NCBI GenBank assembly: GCA_903930745.1
Contig: CAIYZX010000520.1
Coordinates: forward strand, 1-7,786
Direction: 5' to 3'
Length of the DNA: 7,786 nucleotides
Source: an uncultured Chloroflexota bacterium
Lineage (GTDB): Bacteria; Chloroflexota; Limnocylindria; Limnocylindrales; CSP1-4
Shown: positions 1-5,425 of the stretch, one piece after another
Position numbering within the stretch: position 1 is the first letter of the stretch
Layout of the letters: each line of letters starts with the position of its first letter
Program-made: the position numbers and the translations under genes
The notes under the pieces: generated by a model
Told to the model about the DNA's origin: nothing
Seen by the model: only the letters and a program-made list of their open reading frames with translations
The model's database searches: none

Positions 1-888
1 AAGAACCAGCAGGACGGGCTGCTGGCCGCCGTGGAGTCCGGGCGCATCACGCTGGTGGCCGCGACCACGGAACCACCGATGGCGGGTGCCGTGATCGCCC
101 CCCTCCTGTCGAGGATGACGGTCCTGCGGCTGCAGCCCATCGGCGAGGAGGACCTCCGGACCCTGCTGGCACGCGGCCTGGAGGCCTACGCGGCCGAGGG
201 GCGGACGATCACGCCGGACGAGGACGCGGCACGGAACCTCGTGGGGCTCGCTGCCGGCGACGGGCGCCGGCTCCTCTCGCTGCTGGAGGGTGCCATCTCG
301 CTGCTCCCGGGCGACGCGGAGACGCTGGACGCCCGGACGGTCCTCACCGCCGCCCAGTCGCGGACCGCCCCGTACGACCGCTCCGGTGCCGTCAGCGCCA
401 TGATCAAGAGCATCCGCGGTGGCGACGAGGAGGCGGCGCTCTACTGGCTCGCGGTCCAGCTGGCCGCAGGCGACGACGGACGCCACGCCGCCCGGCGCCT
501 GGTCGTGGCCGCAGGCGAGGAGGTTGGCGCCGCCGATCCTGCCGCGTTGCCCATGGCCGTCGCCGCGCTGGACGCCGTGGAGCGCGTGGGCATGCCGGAG
601 GCGCACTACCCGCTGGCGGCCACGGTGAGCTACCTGTGCCGGACCGGGCGCGACTGGTGGCCGGGCGAGGCCCTCCACCGGGCCGTGGAGCTGGCCCAGC
701 AGGGCCCGGATCCCGTGCCGCCGCACCTGCGGCCAGCCGCGAAGACCTACCGGCACCCGTCCGCGGAGCCGGCGGAGAAGCACCACCAGCAGTACCGGCC
801 CAAGGGCCGCGACAGCGGCTTCCTCGGCGAGCGGGTACCGCCACGTCCGCCCCACCCTCGCCCCAGCCCGGACACGAAGCCCCGCTAG
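1..888 (+). CDS. rarA: RarA/MgsA-type AAA+ ATPase, 5'-truncated by the window edge
   Basis: RarA (MgsA/WRNIP1 family) is a replication-associated clamp-loader-like AAA+ ATPase that acts at stalled forks and on single-stranded DNA ends. The frame is open from base 1, so the Walker A and Walker B regions lie outside the window. The first visible residues (KNQQDGLLAAVESGRITLVA) match the family stretch just after Walker B, followed by the sensor-1 type ATTE motif and an LLSR arginine-finger motif near residue 40. The C-terminal MgsA oligomerisation region is clear: a YDR..G start near residue 125, then IRGGDEEAALYWLA, AARRLVVAAGEEVGAADP and VERVGMPEAHYPLA. The end (TYRHP...QQYRPKG) resembles the usual RYPHDYP...QQYLP tail, followed by a proline-rich extension of about 20 residues. 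Compared with typical RarA, the linker after YD looks several residues shorter and ATTENP reads ATTEPP. The gene lies 107 bp upstream of the flippase gene on the same strand. The family call is firm; strict orthology is likely. Confidence 0.88.
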   Translation, partial: KNQQDGLLAAVESGRITLVAATTEPPMAGAVIAPLLSRMTVLRLQPIGEEDLRTLLARGLEAYAAEGRTITPDEDAARNLVGLAAGDGRRLLSLLEGAISLLPGDAETLDARTVLTAAQSRTAPYDRSGAVSAMIKSIRGGDEEAALYWLAVQLAAGDDGRHAARRLVVAAGEEVGAADPAALPMAVAALDAVERVGMPEAHYPLAATVSYLCRTGRDWWPGEALHRAVELAQQGPDPVPPHLRPAAKTYRHPSAEPAEKHHQQYRPKGRDSGFLGERVPPRPPHPRPSPDTKPR

Positions 889-995
889 GCCGTGCCGTCA
901 CGCCGGAGCTCCCGCGGGCACCGGATGCGCTTCCCGTCGCAGACACCACCGGTCGCACGTCAGACGGCCTGCCCAGCCCACCAACCGGGGATCCG

Positions 996-2342
996 ATGAC
1001 CGCCCTCCGCGCCATGCTTGACCGGCTCCTCCCCAGGGGCGCGCTCCTCCTGGGCGTCCTCACCTTCGCGGGCTATGTCATGGGCCTCCTGCGCGATCGG
1101 CTCTTCGCCCGCACCTTCGGGGCCGGGGCGGAGCTGGACGCCTACAACGCGGCCTTCGTGCTGCCGGAGCTGGCCCTGGACGTGCTCGTGGCCAGCGGCC
1201 TCACCGCCCCCTTCGTCCCGGTCTTCACCGCCGCGGCACGCGAGAACCCCGATCTCGCCCGCCGCTTCGCCCAGACGGTGCTCACGCTCGCCGCCGTCGT
1301 GATGGGGGTGGCCTCGCTGCTCCTCCTGGTGCTCGCGCCGGCCACGGTGCCGATCGTGGCCCCGGGCTTCGACGATGCGCAGACGGCCCTCTACCTGGAC
1401 CTCTTCCGGCTCATGCTGATCACGCCGATCCTCTTCGCCGTCTCGATCGCGCTCGGTGAGATCCTGGTGGCGGAGCGGCGGTTCCTCTCGTACGCGCTGG
1501 CGCCCATCCTGTACAACGCCGGCATCGCAGGGGGCACCCTCCTCCTGCACGCCTCGCTGGGGATCCGCGCGGCGGCCGTGGGTGCGGTCATCGGGGCGCT
1601 CCTCCACCTGGGGATCCGCCTCATCGGCATCGTGCGGGCCCGGTTCCCGCTGCGTCCCCGCCTCGACCTGCGGACGCCCGCCCTGCGCGAGTTCCTCAGG
1701 CTGATGATCCCCAAGATGGTGGCCCACCCCATCGAGCCCCTCACGTTCCTCTTCTTCACCAGCGTCGCCACCACGCTGGCCACCGGGAGCGTGAGCGCGG
1801 TCTCGTTCGCGCGCAACTTCCAGAGCGTCCCGGTCTCACTGATCGGCGCGTCCATCGCGCTGGCCGCGTTCCCCTCCCTGGCAACGGCCTGGGCGGAGGG
1901 CGACCGGACCGGCTTCACCAGGGAGCTTCGCCGGGCCCTCGCCACCGTGGGTGTGCTCACGATCCTCGCCGCGATCGGCCTCGCCGTCGTGGGCTCCATC
2001 GCCATCGGGATGCTGCTGGGTGGCGGTGCCTTCGATGATGAGGACGTCCGGCTGACCGCCTCCATCCTCACGGTCTTCGCGCTGTCGGTCCCCTTCGACG
2101 CCCTCGCGCACGTCACGTCACGCGGCCTGTACGCCACCCACAACACGCTGCTGCCCGTCCTCGCCGCGCTGGCGGGCTTCGGCGTCACCCTCGCGGTCAC
2201 GTGGCTCGCGCTCACGCCGCTGGGCGTGCTGGCGATCCCCGCAGGGTTTGCCGCGGGCATGGCAGCGAAGACAGGGCTCCAGGGGCTGGCGCTGGCCGTC
2301 CGGCTGCGCCGCGCACCAGCCGGGGCTACGGCTCCGCAATGA
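996..2342 (+). CDS. murJ: MurJ/MviN-family (MOP superfamily) lipid flippase, short 12-helix form
   Basis: MurJ flips the peptidoglycan precursor lipid II across the cytoplasmic membrane. This 448-residue protein carries the family N-terminal signature: GLLRD (30-34), ARTFGAG (38-44), D48, then FVLPEL (54-59) and APFVPVF (71-77). Further matches are LGEILVAERRF (153-163), AFPSLA (291-296) and RGLYATHNTLLPV (376-388). About 12 hydrophobic helices are visible, against 14 in E. coli MurJ (511 residues). Aligned by eye to E. coli MurJ, R24 and D39 are kept (R33, D48), but R18 becomes Y27, R52 becomes L61, R270 becomes N274 (with R273 beside it) and E273 becomes S277. The frame is open far upstream, but homology begins just after the ATG at 996, which has GGGGA 4 nt upstream; an ATG at 1014 is an alternative start. 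The family is certain. Whether the cargo is lipid II or another polyprenyl-linked glycan is not. Confidence 0.82.
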   Translation: MTALRAMLDRLLPRGALLLGVLTFAGYVMGLLRDRLFARTFGAGAELDAYNAAFVLPELALDVLVASGLTAPFVPVFTAAARENPDLARRFAQTVLTLAAVVMGVASLLLLVLAPATVPIVAPGFDDAQTALYLDLFRLMLITPILFAVSIALGEILVAERRFLSYALAPILYNAGIAGGTLLLHASLGIRAAAVGAVIGALLHLGIRLIGIVRARFPLRPRLDLRTPALREFLRLMIPKMVAHPIEPLTFLFFTSVATTLATGSVSAVSFARNFQSVPVSLIGASIALAAFPSLATAWAEGDRTGFTRELRRALATVGVLTILAAIGLAVVGSIAIGMLLGGGAFDDEDVRLTASILTVFALSVPFDALAHVTSRGLYATHNTLLPVLAALAGFGVTLAVTWLALTPLGVLAIPAGFAAGMAAKTGLQGLALAVRLRRAPAGATAPQ

Positions 2343-3210
2343 CCACGGTGGGCACGACGGCGATGAAGAGGCCGTCGCGGCTGGGGTACGCGCCCTCGGG
2401 ACGACGCCAGGGCAGGTAGTTGCGCTTCATCTCCGCCTGGTCCTGGAACGTCCCCGGTGGGTCCGAGGGACCCCAGATGGACGAGATCCTCGGGTACCAC
2501 GGGTCCAGGATGTACGCACCGGTGACCCGGGCATCGTCGAAGAGCAACGGGTCGGCCGTCGCCTTGAAGCCGGACATCACCCAGGTGTGGGCGCCGCGCC
2601 AGGTGAGCAGCAGGACTGGTGCGTGCGTCGTCTCGAGCGCCCGGGCTGCATCCAGGAGCGCGTCCTGGCGTGTCTCGTACGCCCGGAGCTCGTAGCCGGG
2701 CACACCGTACGCGTCGAGTGCCGCGACCATCGCGGCGGGACCCCAGCCGCCGTTGCGGCTGTCCCGACGGCTCTCCCACTCGTCGATCCGCCCCGCCAGC
2801 TGCCGCTGGAACGCCTCGGTGAGCGCTCCCCTGCCGTGGGCCGCGATGACCATCTGGACGCCGGCCACGGCACACCACTCGTGGTCGATCTCCGTGATGA
2901 AGCGCGCCTCGGGGTCCCGGTAGAGGTTGACCGTGACAGCCTCGCGCTCCGGCTCTGGCGTCTCGGAGGCGCCGGGCGCCACGGTCGCGACGGCCGTGGC
3001 CGATGGCCGGGGCGTCACCAGTGCCACATCCTCGATGGGGCGGTCCGGCGGCGGGAAGAGCGCCAGCTCCACCTGCGCGGCGAGCGCACGCGCCTTGTCG
3101 CCCAACCCCAGGATGTTCGCGGACAGGAGCCCCAGGCCTACGAGGCCAAGGGCGATCAGCGCCACCACGCCCTGCATGCGGCGGTCCTTGCGCCTGGACC
3201 GTGTGCTCAT
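2326..3210 (-). CDS. Membrane-anchored C39-like cysteine peptidase (papain-like fold)
   Basis: Predicted extracytoplasmic thiol peptidase of 294 residues. After a basic N-terminus (RSRRKDRR) comes one hydrophobic helix at about 13-34, likely an uncleaved signal anchor. A Pro/Ala/Thr-rich linker (about 53-90) follows, then a C39-like domain. The catalytic set is visible: Cys113 in HEWCAVAGVQM, His208 in GAHTWVMSGF, Asp236 in YILDPWYP. This arrangement is typical of the peptidase_C39_2 group, mostly secreted or surface proteins of unknown substrate, rather than bacteriocin-exporter C39 domains, since no ABC transporter is fused or adjacent. The ATG at 3210 was chosen because a GGGAG motif lies 11 nt upstream and the anchor starts there; the frame continues to an ATG at 3348, which would add 46 residues with no recognisable content. 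The gene is 79 bp downstream of the AT-hook gene on the same strand, and its 3' end overlaps the flippase stop. Family call good; biological role unknown. Confidence 0.8.
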   Translation of the reverse strand: MSTRSRRKDRRMQGVVALIALGLVGLGLLSANILGLGDKARALAAQVELALFPPPDRPIEDVALVTPRPSATAVATVAPGASETPEPEREAVTVNLYRDPEARFITEIDHEWCAVAGVQMVIAAHGRGALTEAFQRQLAGRIDEWESRRDSRNGGWGPAAMVAALDAYGVPGYELRAYETRQDALLDAARALETTHAPVLLLTWRGAHTWVMSGFKATADPLLFDDARVTGAYILDPWYPRISSIWGPSDPPGTFQDQAEMKRNYLPWRRPEGAYPSRDGLFIAVVPTVVIAEP

Positions 3211-3289
3211 CGCTGGTGCTGCTCCCGGGCGGATGGGGGTATGGCGCCGCACGGGGCTCCCGGGCCAGCCCCGGGGAGATGACCGGAGG

Positions 3290-3604
3290 TCACCCCACCT
3301 TGGGCGGTCGGCCGCGCCGGCTCCCGGGTAGGACGCCCGTGGACACATAGATGGTGCGCCCGCGAACGGCCATGTTCGTGCCGGGACGGTGGGCGGCGAT
3401 GGCCTTCTTCACGGCAATCCGCATCGTGGGGACCTTCTCGGCCGGATCGAGCTCCAAGGCCAGGATGTCCTCGTCGCTCTTCAGGCGAACCAGCGCCTTG
3501 CGGATCTCCTCGTCGCGCTGCATCGCGGCCAGCTGCCGTGGCGACGGCGCCCGGTCCTTGGGCTTGGGCGTGAGCTCCTCAGCTTTCGCGGGACGGATTC
3601 GCAT
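3290..3604 (-). CDS. Small basic protein with C-terminal AT-hook-like motif, function unknown
   Basis: A 104-residue protein that I do not recognise as a named family. The N-terminal third is rich in Lys, Pro and Glu. Residues 22-52 (RQLAAMQRDEEIRKALVRLK onward) look helical, and the middle (VPTMRIAVKKAIAAHRPGTN) reads as a helix followed by a strand (RGRTIYVSTG). The end, GSRRGRPPKVG, contains the RGRP core of an AT-hook, which inserts into the minor groove of AT-rich DNA. The start at 3604 is supported by GGAG 6 nt upstream (3611-3614); the frame stays open upstream, with ATG codons at about 3652, and the same frame continues for kilobases antisense to other genes, which is a GC artefact. 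It lies directly upstream of the C39 peptidase gene and divergent from the RDD gene. A DNA-binding or nucleoid role is an inference from the tail only. Confidence 0.68.
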   Translation of the reverse strand: MRIRPAKAEELTPKPKDRAPSPRQLAAMQRDEEIRKALVRLKSDEDILALELDPAEKVPTMRIAVKKAIAAHRPGTNMAVRGRTIYVSTGVLPGSRRGRPPKVG

Positions 3605-3710
3605 GCGGGTCTCCGGTGCACAGGGCCGACGACGGGACGGCAGGCGCATCATTGCACGGCGGGCGCCCCGTGGCGGGTGATCGCGGCACCGGGCCCGCGG
3701 CGTTTCGCAG

Positions 3711-3739
3711 TTCCCGTGGCGCGCGGATGGCACTATCCT
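3711..3739 (+). promoter_or_regulatory. Possible sigma-70-type promoter of the RDD gene
   Basis: TTCCCG (3711-3716) and TATCCT (3734-3739) are separated by 17 bp. The -10 matches the consensus at 4 of 6 positions and the -35 at 3 of 6. It sits about 43 bp before the RDD start, in the 177-bp gap between divergent genes. The -35 is weak, so this is a suggestion only. I could not pick a convincing promoter for the opposite strand. Confidence 0.3.
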
Positions 3740-3769
3740 TGCTCGCCTACGGCGCACGAGCGCCGACGA

Positions 3770-3775
3770 GGGAGG
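3770..3775 (+). promoter_or_regulatory. Strong Shine-Dalgarno site fixing the RDD start
   Basis: GGGAGG lies 6 nt upstream of the ATG at 3782. The open frame extends upstream to 3389, so this site decides the start: the upstream part of the frame overlaps the AT-hook gene on the other strand and has no ribosome site or family similarity. Confidence 0.8.
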
Positions 3776-3781
3776 TTGACG

Positions 3782-4546
3782 ATGACGGATCCCAACGGGG
3801 GAGCTCCGAATCTGCCGTCGAGCGGCACCTGGCAGTCGCCGTCGGCACCGCCGCCAGCAGCCCCTGAGCCCGCGCCCGCCCCGCCGCCCGTCCAGCCTGC
3901 GCCGCCGGTTCAGCCCGCTCCGCCGGCGGGCGGCACCTACCAGGCCCCGCCCGCGCAGCAGTACGGCGCACCCCAGGGCGGCGGCAACTGGCAGGCCCCG
4001 CCTCCCGGTGGCATGCCCGGCGGCTTCAACCCGAACATGCAGCAGGTTGCCGCCGAGGCAGGCCCCGCCCCGGGCATCGCCTACGCTGACCTCGTGAGCC
4101 GCATCATCGCGGCATTCATCGACGGCGTGATCATCGGGGTGGCCTGGTTCATCCTGGCCGCAGTCGGTGGCATGCTCACCTTCGGCAACCTCGGCCTGGG
4201 CCTCATCATCGGCCTGGTCATGGGCGTCGTCTGGGCGGCCCTGTCGGGTGCGTACTTCGTGTACACGTGGACCACGATGCGCGCGTCGTACGGACAGAAG
4301 TTCCTCAAGCTCGAGACCGTCAGCGCGGCCGATGGCTCCACCCTGACTCGCGACGCCGCCATCAAGCGCTGGGCATACCTCTGGGGCCCCACAGCGCTTG
4401 GCATGGTGGTCCCGATCGTTGGGATGCTGATCTCCCTCGCCGCAGTCGTCTACGCCCTGTACCTGGCCTACACGGTGACCCAGAGCCCCAAGCGCCAGGG
4501 CTACCACGACGTCCAGGCCGGCACCGTGGTGATCAAGCACCTGTAG
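3782..4546 (+). CDS. RDD-family membrane protein with Pro/Gln-rich N-terminal tail
   Basis: A 254-residue protein. Residues 1-98 form a low-complexity tail rich in Pro, Ala, Gln and Gly, with two VQPAPP units (37-48) and three G-[T/N]-[W/Y]-Q-[S/A]-P units (15-20, 51-56, 68-73). The RDD domain follows. R107 and D114 in SRIIAAFIDG are the first Arg and Asp of the signature. Hydrophobic segments lie at about 108-132, 137-163 and 203-231. GQKFLKLETV with DG (171-185) is the usual RDD stretch between helices, and the end GYHDVQAGTVVIK matches the common C-terminal signature. RDD proteins are small membrane proteins, some linked to ion exchange or transport, most uncharacterised. Such tails are common on RDD proteins of high-GC bacteria and are probably cytoplasmic. 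It seems to be a single-gene unit, bounded by a divergent promoter region and a terminator. Family certain, function unknown. Confidence 0.87.
   Translation: MTDPNGGAPNLPSSGTWQSPSAPPPAAPEPAPAPPPVQPAPPVQPAPPAGGTYQAPPAQQYGAPQGGGNWQAPPPGGMPGGFNPNMQQVAAEAGPAPGIAYADLVSRIIAAFIDGVIIGVAWFILAAVGGMLTFGNLGLGLIIGLVMGVVWAALSGAYFVYTWTTMRASYGQKFLKLETVSAADGSTLTRDAAIKRWAYLWGPTALGMVVPIVGMLISLAAVVYALYLAYTVTQSPKRQGYHDVQAGTVVIKHL
3890..3925 (+). repeat. Two 18-bp imperfect tandem units within the RDD gene
   Basis: Positions 3890-3907 and 3908-3925 match at 15 of 18 bases. Both encode VQPAPP, and the three differences are synonymous third-position changes. This points to an old in-frame duplication kept for its protein sequence. 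Confidence 0.7.
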
Positions 4547-4574
4547 GTTCCAGCCCGGGTCACAACGCCCAGAC

Positions 4575-4608
4575 GAACGGGGCCGGTCCGCCGGCCCCGT
4601 TCTCGTTT
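4575..4608 (+). terminator. Stem-loop terminator between the convergent RDD and vapC genes
   Basis: A perfect 12-bp inverted repeat (4575-4586 pairing with 4591-4602) closes a TCCG loop. The stem is GC-rich with an A/T pair near its base. It is followed by TCGTTT, a weak T-tract, on the + strand. It lies 28 bp after the RDD stop and 45 bp beyond the vapC stop on the other strand. On the - strand there is no T-tract, so intrinsic termination should work better for the RDD transcript, although the hairpin could shield both 3' ends. Confidence 0.8.
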
Positions 4609-4647
4609 GCCCGCGACCGGGCGCCACGCCACCGCCAGGCGAAGGGC

Positions 4648-5061
4648 CTAGGGCTCGAACTCCAGCGCGCGGACGTGGCGCGGCCGCAGGACCGCGAGCG
4701 GACGGCGGTCGAAGGCGGCGACACGCCGCACGCCAAGCCGCTCCGCCGCCGCGACGAGCAGGGCGTCCGCGAGCCTGGGGCGGTGCTCCGCCGCGGCGCG
4801 CATGAGCTCCCCCGCCCGCACCAGGTCTTCCCGAGTGGGGGTGACGAGGCGGATGGCGTCCGCGGCGAGGGTGGCGAGCACGGCCTCGGTGGCTGCGACA
4901 CCCAGCTCCCGCTGCAGCAGCAGGTCCAGCTCCGCGAGCGACAGGGCCCCCAGGAGGAGCGGCTCGTCCACGCGCGCAAACCAGGCCACGGCTGCGGCGT
5001 GATTCAGGTCCGCCGCGTCGGCGGCGGCGATGACGGCCGAAGGGTCCAGGAGAATCGCCAC
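4648..5061 (-). CDS. vapC: VapC-type PIN-domain toxin (ribonuclease)
   Basis: A 137-residue PIN-domain protein, a normal size for VapC. VapC toxins are Mg2+-dependent endoribonucleases that cut tRNA or rRNA and are held inactive by the partner antitoxin. The acidic active-site residues are in place: D6 (ILLDPSAVIAA), E44 (SLAELDLLL), D99 (RLADALLVAAAERLG) and D118 (AAFDRRPL). The start is GTG at 5061. It lies 2 nt after the antitoxin stop and is served by GAGGA (5071-5075) inside the antitoxin gene at 9-nt spacing, so the pair is almost certainly translationally coupled. The frame stays open upstream through the antitoxin gene, but nothing there looks like a PIN domain. All four acidic residues are kept, so the toxin looks active. 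The 3' end faces the RDD gene across a stem-loop. Confidence 0.88.
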   Translation of the reverse strand: MAILLDPSAVIAAADAADLNHAAAVAWFARVDEPLLLGALSLAELDLLLQRELGVAATEAVLATLAADAIRLVTPTREDLVRAGELMRAAAEHRPRLADALLVAAAERLGVRRVAAFDRRPLAVLRPRHVRALEFEP

Positions 5062-5063
5062 GC

Positions 5064-5318
5064 CTAGCGGTCCTCGTCCCCTGGCCCGCGAGCCACCGCC
5101 CGCCGGGCGATGGACCGCGCATCCAGGGAGAGCCGCCCGTGTGTGCTGCGGCCCACCGCCACGAACGGGAACTGGGCCGGCGCCTCGTGCTCGTCCAGCC
5201 AGGCGGAGATCGCATCGGCGAGGACCGCGGTCTTCGTGGTGCGCTCGCGCCGGGCGTGCCGGTCCAGGCGCTCCAGCAGGTCCGCGGGCAGGAGGATGGT
5301 CGTGCGAACTGTCGACAT
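5064..5318 (-). CDS. vapB: Ribbon-helix-helix antitoxin of the VapBC pair
   Basis: An 84-residue protein with an N-terminal RHH/CopG-type DNA-binding fold: strand VRTTILLP (4-11), helix A about 12-24, helix B about 28-43 (TKTAVLADAISAWLDEH). The C-terminal half (FPFVAVGRSTHGRLSL, 50-65) resembles the toxin-wrapping segment of RHH antitoxins paired with PIN toxins (FxxxGxSxxGxLS pattern). As a dimer it should bind the operator over its own start and neutralise VapC by occupying its active site. It is the first gene of the pair, as is usual. The ATG at 5318 is the only sensible start because the strand motif begins at residue 4. No Shine-Dalgarno sequence is seen upstream: an AT-rich promoter-like element lies there instead, which suggests leaderless translation. 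Confidence 0.85.
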   Translation of the reverse strand: MSTVRTTILLPADLLERLDRHARRERTTKTAVLADAISAWLDEHEAPAQFPFVAVGRSTHGRLSLDARSIARRAVARGPGDEDR

Positions 5319-5333
5319 ATGCCGTCATATATA
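5317..5333 (-). promoter_or_regulatory. AT-rich promoter/operator of vapBC, possibly leaderless
   Basis: This 17-bp stretch is nearly all A/T in an otherwise very GC-rich window. On the - strand it reads TATATA (5333-5328), ending 9 nt before the antitoxin ATG, so transcription would start at or within a few bases of the start codon. ATATG-N4-CATAT (5317-5330) is a 5-bp inverted repeat that overlaps the start codon and could be the RHH operator. No good -35 is visible. On the + strand the same TATATA (5328-5333) could serve serA, but its -35 is poor too. Confidence 0.5.
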
Positions 5334-5425
5334 CCCGGCTGGACGCGACGGCGCCACTCGTGCAGCATCCGTGCCCAACGACCCGCCGCACCGTCGTCCG
5401 CGCCACGCCCAGGAGCCGCCCCACG

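Noticed and set aside
636..995. 120-codon upstream extension of the flippase frame
   Set aside because: It overlaps the rarA gene in another frame, is Pro/Gly/Arg-rich and precedes the family N-terminus found just after the ATG at 996.
889..995. Search for a terminator or regulatory RNA between rarA and the flippase gene
   Set aside because: Only short GC palindromes such as CCCGCGGG were seen; no stable stem with a T-tract.
1391..2878. 495-codon - strand open frame over the flippase and peptidase genes
   Set aside because: Low-complexity composition, no family motifs, and antisense to or out of frame with two well-supported genes.
3655..3672. CACGG-N8-CCGTG inverted repeat upstream of the AT-hook gene
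   Set aside because: A five-base arm pair is expected by chance in such GC-rich DNA, and no promoter elements frame it.
3389..3781. Upstream extension of the RDD frame
   Set aside because: It overlaps the AT-hook gene on the other strand, and a strong GGGAGG marks the start at 3782.
5030..5425. 132-codon upstream extension of serA
   Set aside because: It runs antisense over vapBC. The true SerA N-terminus (MKILAVEPIA) begins at 5426 with AGGAG upstream.
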